A DNA stretch of 64,000 bases from positions 17,395,192-17,459,191 of the forward strand of contig CM076854.1 of NCBI GenBank assembly GCA_039519185.1, written 5' to 3'. Made by a program: the position numbers and the translations under genes. The stretch comes from Astragalus membranaceus (taxonomy: Eukaryota; Streptophyta; Magnoliopsida; Fabales; Fabaceae). Below, piece by piece: positions 23,013-32,433 of the stretch. Numbering within the stretch: position 1 is the stretch's first letter; every line of letters begins with the position of its first letter. The notes under the pieces were generated by a model. That model made no database searches and had not been told where the DNA came from. It saw only the letters and a list, made by a program, of their open reading frames with translations.

Positions 23013-25296
23013 TACTCGAAGACCCTTGAGGAGCATGTTCAGCATCTCCGAATTGTTCTGAATGTACTCCGAGAAAAGAAGCTATATGCAAAGCCCTCAA
23101 AGTGTGATTTCTGGATGCCTGAGGTAAAGTTTCTGGGTCATGTGATATCTCAGTCGGGAGTCGCAGTCGATCCTAGTAAGGTAGAAGCAGTGTTGAATTG
23201 GGAACAACCAATGTCTGTGACCAAAGTAAGAAATTTCTTAGGTCTAGCTGGTTACTATCGGAGGTTTATTGAAGGGTTCTCACAGTTAGTCCTTCCGCTT
23301 ACTCGGTTAACTCGCAAGGGTCAGCAGTTTGAATGGAGTTCCGATTGTGAGGAAAGTTTTCGAGAGTTGAAAAGTAGGTTGACATCTGCTCCGATCCTAA
23401 TTCTTCCAGATCCGTCACTGGGATTCCAAATTTACAGTGATGCCTCTGTGAAGGGTTTAGGATGTGTTCTTATGCAGAATCAACAAGTGGTAGCCTATGC
23501 CTCCAGACAGTTGAAACCGCAAGAAGAGAATTAACCAATTCATGACTTAGAGTTTGCAGCAATTGTGTATGCCCTAAAGATTTGGAGACATTACCTATAC
23601 GGTTCTCGTTTCGAAGTCTTTAGTGATCACAAAAGCTTGAAGTATCTGTTCGACCAGACATAATTGAATAATAGGCAAAGAAGATAGGTTGAGTTTTTGA
23701 AGCATTACGACTTCGAGTTGAAGTATCATCTCGGGAAGGCGAATGTTGTAGCTGAGGCGTTGAGTAGGAAGTCTATTCATGCGGCAGAATTAATGATGCA
23801 TGAGATGAAGCTGCTAGAGTCTTTCAGAGACTTAGATCTGAATTTGAAGCATGGGAAGAACCGGTTAGTGTTGAGTCATATCCAGATTTTGAGTTTATTG
23901 AGAAATCTGATTTGCTCAGCTCTAGAAATTGATGTAGAGTTGTAAGCTCAAAGAAGGTTACCAAATTTTACCGAAGATAATGATGGGATGATTTGCTTCA
24001 ACGATAGGATTTGTGTGCCAAAGGATGATGGCATCAAAAGGCAAGTGTTAGAGGAAGCACATCGAAGTCAGTATTCCATACATCCTGGATCGATCTACCA
24101 AGATGTATCGGGATTTGAAACAGATGTACTGGTGGCCAGGAGTGAAAGTAGAGGTTGCAAAATTTGTGACTCGATGCCTAACTTGTCAAAGGGTTAAGGC
24201 AGAGCACCAGAAGCCTGCTAGTCAGTTACAGACACTGAATGTGCCAGTCTGGAAATGGGAAGATATTTCTATGGACTTTGTCATGGGATTACCAAGATCC
24301 CAAGCCAGTAACGATTCCATCTGGGTAGTTGTGATCGTCTAACCAAATCAGTTCATTTTATTCCTGTTCGTTCGAACAGTAAGGTTTCCAAGTTAGCAGA
24401 GGAATATCTGAAGAGTATAGTCAGGTTGCATGGAGTTCCTACAAGTATTGTGTCAGATCGTGATCCAAAATTCACTTCTCGATTTTGGAAAGCTTTAAAC
24501 CAAGCTTTGGGAACAAAAGTGTTTGTTAGTACCGCTTATCATCTGCAGACAGATGGTCAGACAGAGAAGACTATTCAGACTTCAGAAGATATGCTTCGGG
24601 CTTGTGTTCTTGATAACGGAAGAAAATGGGAAGATCATCTTCCAATGGTGGAGTTTGCTTATAACAACAGCTATAATTCCAGTATCGGAATGGCTCCATT
24701 TGAAGCCTTGTATGGGAGGAAGTGTAGAACGCCATTGTGTTGGTGGGATGTCGGTGAAGATCGGTTATTAGGACCCGATTTGGTTCTTGAGACAACCGAA
24801 AAGATCCGGCAAATCAGAGAAAGAATGAAGGCTGCCCAGTGTAGGCAGAAGAGCTATGCGGACAAGAGAAGAAGACCACTAGAGTTTGAGTCTGGTGGTC
24901 ATGTATTTTTGAGAGTTTCTCCAACAATTGGTACCGGTAGAGCTAGCATTGCGGGCGAAGAAACTCAGTCCTCGGTATATTGAGCGTATTGGGCTAGTAG
25001 CTTACCGTATTGCTTTACCTCCAGCTTTGTCCAATCTGCATGATGTATTCCATGTATTTCAACTAAGGAAATACATTTCCGATCCGAGTCAACCGTTGAG
25101 TTTCAAGACGATTGACCTTAGGCCGGATTTGTCTTTTCAACCCCGTCCTAGTTACATCATGGAACGTGGCGAGAAGACGCTTCGAACGAGGACAATTCCC
25201 ATTGTCAAAGCAGTTTGGGATGGATTTCCGATCGAGAAAGCTACATGGGAATTAGAGGACGACATGCGGGCTAGATATCCGTATCTATTTTCATGA
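23013..25296 (+). pseudogene. Chromovirus RT second half, RNase H, integrase and chromodomain, broken
   Basis: It resumes the RT directly after the solo LTR, with the thumb region (EVKFLGHVIS, RNFLGLAGYYRRFIEGFS). It continues into RNase H (IYSDASVKGLG, then VAYASRQLKPQEEN with TAA at 23532). A frame-shifted RNase H tail lies at 23700-23780. The integrase zinc-binding region lies near 24050-24190 with frameshifts. The integrase core (SDRDPKFTSRFWKAL, then HLQTDGQTEKTIQT with the DGQTE motif) lies at 24440-24570. The end of the frame, 25150-25296, carries a chromodomain-like region finishing IEKATWELEDDMRARYPYLF, typical of Tekay/Del chromoviruses, where it targets integration to chromatin. 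At least four lesions make it inactive. Confidence 0.9.
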
Positions 25297-25331
25297 GGTA
25301 TGTTTTGTTCAATTTTGAGGACAAAATTTTT

Positions 25332-25346
25332 AAAAGTTGGGGTGAT
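25332..25346 (+). other. Chromovirus polypurine tract
   Basis: AAAAGTTGGGGTGAT lies directly before the 3' LTR start TGTAACATCCC. It is the expected plus-strand primer position. Confidence 0.8.
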
Positions 25347-27539
25347 TGTAACATCCCTAATTTCGGTTAACTTCGTTTTAAGAAATTAACTAGCGAATTA
25401 TTATTCGATAAAATAATAATTCATGTCATGGACATGTTAAAAGCGTGAAAGCAACATTTAATTGTTAATTGTATGAATTATGTGATTGTTTTGGGGTAGA
25501 AATAGAATTATGTGAGGATTAGAGAGCCAAGGGCGTTTTGGTCTTTTCCAACCATTTAAACCCTCAACCCATTAAAACATTATAACCCTCACTTCATCCT
25601 CATCATTCAGCTGGAACCAGAAAAATAGAAAAGAGAATAGGGAGAGAAAGGGAAAGAAATCGTGAGAGAGAAGAGGAAGAGAAGGAGAAAGGAAGATCCA
25701 GAAACCTTGATGCATGTAGGTGATTTCTAACCCATTCTTCTCCATTTTCAATTCCCTTTCCAGTGGTACTAATTACAATAGCTGATTCTCCCTCTTCCAT
25801 CATCATCCATCAATTCCCTTTCCATTAGGGACTTTACTTGTTCAAGTGAAGGCTAGATTGGGGTAGAATTGAAGCTACATTGTATCTTGAAGCAAATAGA
25901 AGGAAAGTTCAGTAGCAAGGAAGATTAGAGTTGTTGATTTCGAAGTTCATAGTGAGTGGGTTTCGGTTTTGAAGTCTTGGACGCGTTTGGTACGAGTTCG
26001 TGAAGTTTCGGAGTCGTTTAACTTCAAAGTCTCGGATGTTGCGTGATTTTCATCACCATCGGTGAGTTCTACTCGATTAGGGTTTTAATATTGGAGTTTT
26101 GATTGTTGTTAGTTGCTTGAACATTATGTACTATTTCGTTTTTATGAAATTCGAGTCTAGAAATGTGTTTTCGAAAATGTCTCGTTTCGGCGTCGTTTTA
26201 ACGATTTAATGAATATGTATCGTGTGATTGTTGTGACATTGGTTGATGTTACTTGTTTTTGACTGGAATATTGTCTGGTATTATCTGTTTTGAGGTTGGA
26301 TTTTGATGGGGTTACGGATTGGACACGATAGGAAAAGCGAAACGGAACGAAATAAGCGAATTGTGACTCTGCTACAGGCAGCACAGGTCATGCTACCCCT
26401 AGCACAGGTCGTGCCAACATTTCTGGTTGACTAGAATTGCATTTCCAGGCAGCACGAGTCGTGCTAGGTCTGGCACGGGCCGTGCCAGGTCAGGCACGGG
26501 TCGTGCCAGGTCTTCAGTCCCCGATTGCCAAAAATTCGTTTCGCCGCTCCTTTCGGTTCCAAACCTCTTCCAATCATCTCCCCAACCGTCCCTCATGTAA
26601 TTGGACCAATGATACTCGGTTTTTGAACATGATTGCAAGGTTTAAGGTTAATTGTTTTTGAAAGTCATAATTGTTTCAAAAACCGTAAAGTAGTACACGT
26701 GAGCGAACATGTGTTATGTTTACTATCATGGAACTAAATGTTCAAGCGACAGTTTATACATGGAACTAAATGTTCAAGCAACTGTTTATACATGGAACTA
26801 AATGTTCAAGCGACTGTTTATTCATGGAACTAAATGTTCAATCAAGTCAGGATATATAAATTATATCAAAGCCCAGGTGGCGACCCAGTTGATTAGTATA
26901 CTAGGGGAGGGGAAGTCATCAGCCCCAAAACCTAGGCCTCACAAGGTTTGAATCTAGTGTAAGTTAGTGGAGAGGTTCGACTGTAAAGGCAGAGCTTTTA
27001 CAGAAGATGTACTATGGCATGTCAAGAAAAGCTATATGCACGTAGGACCTAAATGGACTACAATTAAATCAACAAGAATAAATGGACTGAGAGTCATTGT
27101 GAGGGGTTACGGTAGAACTCACTGAGATAATGTTTATCTCACCCTTTATATGTTGTTGTTTTACAGATACTCAGGGAAAGAACAAGGCAAGGAAGCATGG
27201 TTGATGAGAACTTAAGGAGAGCATGAAGTTTTAAACTTATGTTCATCATGTTTTTCCCTTAGTGATTGTACCTCGATTTGATGACTTGTACTAGCTACCA
27301 GTTAATAATCGTTTCCGCTAATTTCTTGTTGTTGGATATTAAACAATAAGAGTTGTTAGTAAAAAGGACATGGTACTTGGTTATAATTTAGAAGTCTTGA
27401 GCTATGTATGCCTCTTGATTTTGGATTATGTTAAGAGTTTTTAGTTTTGTTCAATATCGGAAACAGGAAATGTTACTCTGATTTATGTCATTTCATGCAT
27501 CTTAGCATTTCTACTTGATAGAAATATTAGGGTGTTACA
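25347..27539 (+). mobile_element. Chromovirus 3' LTR
   Basis: TGTAACATCCC...GGGTGTTACA, 2193 bp. It matches the split 5' LTR closely by eye and preserves the uninterrupted CACTA target (GGGAGAGAAAG near 25640). It includes the LTR-wide GCACGGGTCGTGCC cluster near 26440-26515 and four 32-bp units at 26725-26845. Confidence 0.92.
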
Positions 27540-27594
27540 GCAATGATGAAGGAATTAATGAATGGAAATGTGGAATTGAAAAAGAAGAGGGATT

Positions 27595-27780
27595 TTGGAA
27601 ATGGGAATGATGAATAACCCTAATTTTATTTGGGATCCAAGTCACCATTTAAAAAATAAAATAAAATAAAATGAAAAATAATAAGGTGGCAAATCTAGAA
27701 GGGATATTTGTTTGGCACATAGGCAATTGTTAACAAAGTGATTAACATAAGGACTAAAATAAAAAAGTTTGCCTTTGCAA
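27595..27780 (-). repeat. Right inverted arm of the enclosing TIR-type element
   Basis: It is the reverse-complement partner of 4501-4655 and holds the (AAAAT)n-like stretch at 27649-27675 that the left arm lacks. The similarity fades beyond 27785. Confidence 0.65.
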
Positions 27781-27945
27781 TAATTTAGTTTTAAAAAAAA
27801 TTAGTAGGGAGTAAATTATCTAAAAAGGCTTTTGAATATTGTTTACTGAACATGACTTAGTTTTGTTTGTTTTGTAAGCCCACCTATTTTTTTTGTCAGA
27901 TGCTCAAGAGTAAAAAGTTAAACATCCCAAATCAAATACAAATAC

Positions 27946-27993
27946 AAGGGCCCAAATCAATTAGGGTTTTCCAACATCTATAGTATATATAAG
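27946..27993 (+). promoter_or_regulatory. Promoter-like cluster: GGGCCC, TTAGGGTTT and TATA box
   Basis: AAGGGCCCAAAT (27946-27957, a site II-like TGGGCC/GGGCCC element) is followed by TTAGGGTTTT (27961-27970, inverse telo-box) and TATATATAAG (27984-27993). In plants this combination marks promoters of growth-related genes such as those for ribosomal proteins. A start of transcription near 28015-28025 would be expected. Downstream are GT/AG signals (donor at 28115, an 80-nt exon-like block 28257-28336). Whether it drives the HDA19-like ORF is inference. Confidence 0.5.
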
Positions 27994-28336
27994 ACAGTGG
28001 TGGACATCATAGGCATCTTGTAAACGAGAGGCAAAACGTCAACAAAACTTCTATGCTTCATGGATCTGATTCGATCCAAAATTTTATCCGAGAGACTTGC
28101 ATAAAACTATCGAGGTTTGCTTCACAGTATCCCATATGATTTTTAATTTGATAATAATCTTTCGTATGTGGAATATCTACTTTTTTCTTGACTTTTTTTC
28201 ATATGATTTGTTTCGTAACATTTGATTTTGATCTGTCAATAACAGTAATTTTATAGATTGATCCCTAAGGACTCTTGGAGAAGCATTCAGTAGACCAAGG
28301 GAGACTGCAGAAGATAGATTCTAGTCAGATCTTAAG

Positions 28337-29680
28337 GTATTAGCTAGAAATTAAATATTTTTGGAGTAAAAGCATTTCTTACATGAGTACAAAAGATACA
28401 AGTCCAACAAAAAAATGTAAGATGATGTTAAAATAATTCAATGTAAACAAAGAAGGATATGTCTTGTGGAAAGGATTAGTCTCCTTCAACGAGACAAACC
28501 GATATTAAAATCTTTGTTGAATGACCATGGTTAGTGCTAGATAGTGCCTTGAATATGATTACCTCATGGGAAACAATAATTTAGTGTAGATTTTGATGTC
28601 TTTTTAATATTATCTTAAGTTTTTTATTTGATAAGGAATTATTCTTATATATAGATTCTTACAAAAATATAAGTAAAAGTTTGTCTACAAAAAGTTGGTT
28701 AACAAATATTGTTGTATTTGGTCCAGAATTTGGACCAAATACATCAACTTTCAGTGGACGTTAATTAAACTAGGTAGGTTGATATAGTTTTCGCCTACAA
28801 ATTAGAACCTATATGATCTCTTAAGCATCCTAAATTTCTCTGGTGATGAGTGTTTTCCATTACATAAGCTAATGATGCCTAATAATTAAGAATTGGCCAT
28901 CGTTGATAGTATTGCATATAGATACCAAAATCAGAATAGGAGAGAATTGCAAGAAAATTATGTTTTAAAGTATTATAAATATAAAAACTTATTAGGCAGA
29001 TTTAAATAATTTTTTTTAACTTTTCTTCCATCGAAATAAATTTTTTTAAACAAGTTTTAATTAGTTGTGCATTTTGGGTTGGACCAGAAAAATAAATAGA
29101 GTCCTCATGGTTATCTGTAATTAATTAGTTTTCTATGTATTTCTCTCTAGAAAAATAAATGCTTTTTATGTTAGTTTCATTAATGATAGTTTTTTTAGTC
29201 ATTCTATATATATTTTGAAAATTTTGTATTCCTTTTTTGGGGGGGGGGGGGGGGGGATTTAGTATTCATTTTGAATAAAAAATTCGTAACAAATGAAATG
29301 TTGATACTTCAAAACACCAGAAGTTTTAGATGGAAAGTTTTAAATGACTTCATTTAATATATTTCCTTACATACATTAAAATATATTAATTTATTATAAA
29401 AAAATAATACAAGCATATTATTTATAAATTTTCAAGTACTTAAAATATTTTCTAATTTGGAGATTTTCTTTAAGGTAAATATTGATATTAGCATAATGAC
29501 TATTAATAAATAAGAAAATAATTAATTTATTTATTTTTTTAAATAAATAATAAATTTCTAATTAGAATATTTTATCTTATTAGAATATTTTATTTTAAGT
29601 AAATATACTTAAATATAATTTGTTTAAGACTAATGAATTCTTTCCAACTAAACCAGCATTTGCTTTCTAGTTCTTTTCAC
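28337..29680. other. AT-rich non-coding sequence upstream of the HDA19-like ORF
   Basis: No gene is visible. A run of 18 G residues preceded by six T lies at 29233-29256, and a 9-bp-arm palindrome (TTTGGTCCA/TGGACCAAA) near 28719-28741. The right end, 29661-29681, reads TGCTTTCTAGTTCTTTTCACAG, a good 3' splice acceptor with a pyrimidine tract. It is compatible with a leader intron ending just before the deacetylase ORF. Confidence 0.5.
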
Positions 29681-29697
29681 AGGTATAAAATTCTTAC

Positions 29698-29732
29698 AAG
29701 GTCATCCAACGAAACCACAAAGGATTCAAATG
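29698..29732 (+). repeat. In-frame degenerate copy of HDA codons 34-45, directly upstream of its start
   Basis: 29698-29732 matches 29830-29864 at 30 of 35 bases. The offset is 132 bases (44 codons), so both copies lie in the same reading frame. The downstream copy encodes GHPMRPHRIRM of the deacetylase and the upstream one would read GHPTKPQRIQM. The last ATG of the upstream copy is the start codon of the ORF. Confidence 0.9.
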
Positions 29733-31010
29733 GAAAGTGGAGGTAATTCCCTTCCATCAGGTTCAGATGGTGTGAAGAGAAAGGTTTCATATTTCTATGA
29801 TCCAGAAATTGGAAACTATTACTATGGTCAAGGTCACCCAATGAGACCACATAGGATTCGAATGACACATGCTCTTTTAGTCCACTATGGCTTACTTCAA
29901 AGAATGCAAATCCAAAAGCCTATTGCTGCTAAAGACAACGATCTCTGCCAGTTCCATGCTGATGATTATGTCTCTTTTTTGAAAAGCATCTCTGCGGAAA
30001 CAAAATCAGATCTTTTGAGACAGATGAAAAGGTTTAACGTTGGTGAAGATTGTCCTTTGTTTGATGGTCTTTATTCTTTTTGTCAATCATATGCAGGAGG
30101 TTCTGTTGGTGGTGCATTAAAATTAAACGAAGGAGTATCTGATATTGCAGTTAATTGGGCTGGTGGGTTACATCATGCAAAGAAATGTGAAGCTTCTGGG
30201 TTTTGCTATGTGAATGATATTGTGTTGGCTATTTTGGAACTTCTCAAGACACATGAGCGTGTTCTATATGTGGACATTGATATACACCATGGTGATGGTG
30301 TAGAAGAGGCATTTTACACCACTGATAGGGTTATGACAGTTTCATTTCATAAGTTTGGGGATTATTTTCCTGGAACAGGTGATATTCTTGATATTGGATA
30401 TGGTAAAGGGAAATATTATTCACTGAATGTTCCTTTGAATGATGGAATTGATGATGAGAGTTATAGTTATCTGTTTAAGCCAATAATGGCAAAGGTTATG
30501 GAGGTTTATAAGCCTGGTGCTGTGGTATTACAATGTGGTGCTGATTCTTTATCTGGAGATAGATTAGGTTGTTTTAATCTATCAATAAAAGGTCATGCTG
30601 AGTGTGTTAAATATATGAGATCTTTTAATGTTCCTCTTATGTTGCTTGGTGGAGGTGGTTATACAATAAGAAATGTTGCAAGATGTTGGTGTTATGAGAC
30701 TGGTGTTGCTCTTGGGGTTGAACTTGATGATAAGTTACCTCAACATGAGTATTATGAATATTTTGCTCCTGACTATGATCTTCACTTTCCTATTAGTAAC
30801 ATGGAAAATATGAACTCTAGACATTTCTTGGATGAAAAAATGGCTAAAATTCTTGACTATTTATCCAGGCTTCAACATGCGCCAAGTGTCCCATTCCAGG
30901 AGCGACCCCCAGATGCACAACTGCCAGAGAGAGATGAAGATGAAGATGAAGATGAAGATGATAGAGATGAAAACTGTGATCCTGACGTAGGTTGTCTTAG
31001 CTTGACTTAG
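29730..31010 (+). CDS. HDA19-like: Class I histone deacetylase, HDA19-like, intronless
   Basis: This encodes a 426-residue RPD3/HDA1-family zinc-dependent lysine deacetylase, closest in my reading to plant HDA19, a nuclear corepressor subunit that removes acetyl groups from histone tails. The start MESGGNSLPSGSDGVKRKV matches the HDA19 N-terminus, fixing the ATG. The catalytic domain spans about residues 18-385. His148-His149 (GGLHHAKK), the zinc ligands Asp184 and His186 (DIDIHHGDG), Asp272 (CGADSLSGD) and Tyr311 (GGGGYTIRN) are all intact. The C-terminus is short: after ERPPD comes a DE tract from a GATGAA microsatellite (~30931-30961), then CDPDVGCLSLT and stop. HDA19 is about 500 residues and continues with a regulatory tail. 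HDA19 genes have several introns, whereas this frame has none, so an old retrocopy is likely. It is open end to end, unlike the surrounding elements. Expression is unproven. Confidence 0.92.
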   Translation: MESGGNSLPSGSDGVKRKVSYFYDPEIGNYYYGQGHPMRPHRIRMTHALLVHYGLLQRMQIQKPIAAKDNDLCQFHADDYVSFLKSISAETKSDLLRQMKRFNVGEDCPLFDGLYSFCQSYAGGSVGGALKLNEGVSDIAVNWAGGLHHAKKCEASGFCYVNDIVLAILELLKTHERVLYVDIDIHHGDGVEEAFYTTDRVMTVSFHKFGDYFPGTGDILDIGYGKGKYYSLNVPLNDGIDDESYSYLFKPIMAKVMEVYKPGAVVLQCGADSLSGDRLGCFNLSIKGHAECVKYMRSFNVPLMLLGGGGYTIRNVARCWCYETGVALGVELDDKLPQHEYYEYFAPDYDLHFPISNMENMNSRHFLDEKMAKILDYLSRLQHAPSVPFQERPPDAQLPERDEDEDEDEDDRDENCDPDVGCLSLT

Positions 31011-32376
31011 AGATGAAGACGGAGGTTGATGTTGGGAGCAATCCTCTCGAAACTGAAGAGATATATGGGAAGCTAGTCTTAGCTTTCGGTGTTATTGTTA
31101 TTTATTATTATCGTATGTTCATTAATATCAGCAACATTATGTTTCCGATTATTTATACTTTTTGAATACTCTAGCTCCATTATGTTCTTTTAATGTGATT
31201 GTTTTATGAATTATTTTGAATTATCAGTTTAAATGATTTTAATTCATTGCGTGTATGAATTCTTAGGATATGTTGAATTGGTATTAAATTGTGTTTTTAG
31301 ATACTATCGCCAATGTATTCTTAGGTTTATTTAATTCGTATTCTATATTCCATATATAATTGTTAAGCTTCTTTCATCTGATCTCTAGGGTAATTATTAC
31401 CACTCAACTCCTCTTCAAAGGAAGTTCCCTCATTCTTACCCTGAGGAGAGCATCAGTAGCATTGGCCACATCGCTTTTGGGGGCCTCCCTACTACTCTGC
31501 CTCCTGGCATGGTCTCTCAAGAGGGCCTCAAGAGGCTTGGTAAGGCATTGTGAGACCCATGTTATATTCAGCTACTCTATGATGGTAAGTAATCATCACC
31601 TTCTCCTTCTTACACCCTTTTTGTCATGATCTTGCACACCACAGTTAAAACAAAGGTCTTGTAGCCTTTCGTATTTGTAACTTACCTAGTGGTGGGAATA
31701 GTCAGGCCGTCCAACAGGGGTCTATGGCCCAGCCTATGTCAGCCCACAGCCAGGTTTTTTTTTTAAATAGACCAGGCCGGGCTATAGGCCATCGAAAAAG
31801 CCTTTTAGGCATACTAGGCTAACCTATTTAAGTAAATATAAATAATACTTTTATTAATATTATTGTTATTATATTAAATTTTCTACTTTCTTTTAAATCA
31901 TTCTTTTACCCAAAGTTTAGCCAACCCAGCTCTAGGAACCCAGTATCCTGCTGGGAGAGGTTTTGTCACATCAATAAGGACCATATACAAAGGTGCAAGT
32001 GTCTCACCTTCTTCAAATGTATCCGTTATAATTTATTTGCAATTCGATTGTATTAGAAGCCTTCTTCAATTCTCTTTTTAGATTACATTTTAAATCCCAC
32101 ATTTACATTTACTCCACACTCTCTCTCTTTTAAAACTCCCTTTGCCACACTCTTTCTTTTAAGTTTCGTGGTTTATATGAGTATAAAATAAATAATAAAA
32201 TTAGTATTTTTCTCTTTAATATTTAAATCTAGAATTTAATTAATTAATTTTAACCTTAAACCCTAGATTAAATTATTTTTTCCGACTCGTAAAAAACCAA
32301 TCAATCCAAACTACATTTGTTTGGATTTTTGTTAAAGAAACCAACAAAACCAAACCAAACCGCGTGTATTTTTAGG
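31011..32376. other. Non-coding stretch downstream of HDA19-like ORF
   Basis: A 50-codon frame starting ATG 31013 (MKTEVDVGSNPLETEEIYG) begins two bases after the HDA stop in another phase. It may be a frame-shifted remnant of the missing HDA tail. 31360-31620 shows short open frames I do not recognise. 31690-31830 has GGTGGGAATAGTCAGGCC and AGGCCGGGCTATAGGCC motifs, resembling the end of an hAT-like element, but no partner end was found. The rest is AT-rich. Confidence 0.5.
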
Positions 32377-32433
32377 GTAATGCTTTGGATGATCCTCTTC
32401 TACGAGAGAGATGAGTAATGCTTTGGATGAGTA

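Larger units (their letters stand above)
4817..27539 (+). mobile_element. Ty3/gypsy chromovirus (Tekay/Del type), decayed, carrying two nested insertions
   Basis: The 5' LTR (4817-5114 plus 16309-18206, together 2196 bp) and the 3' LTR (25347-27539, 2193 bp) match over their whole length. A tRNA-iMet-type PBS follows the 5' LTR and a purine tract precedes the 3' LTR. The coding order gag, protease, RT, RNase H, integrase, chromodomain is the Ty3/gypsy chromovirus order. Several stops and frameshifts inactivate it. The flanks AAAGC (left) and GCAAT (right) do not match, so no target-site duplication is visible. Confidence 0.9.

Noticed and set aside
31360..31629. An 89-codon hydrophobic frame downstream of the deacetylase
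   Set aside because: No domain, no promoter evidence. Alternative frames look equally plausible and none is recognised.
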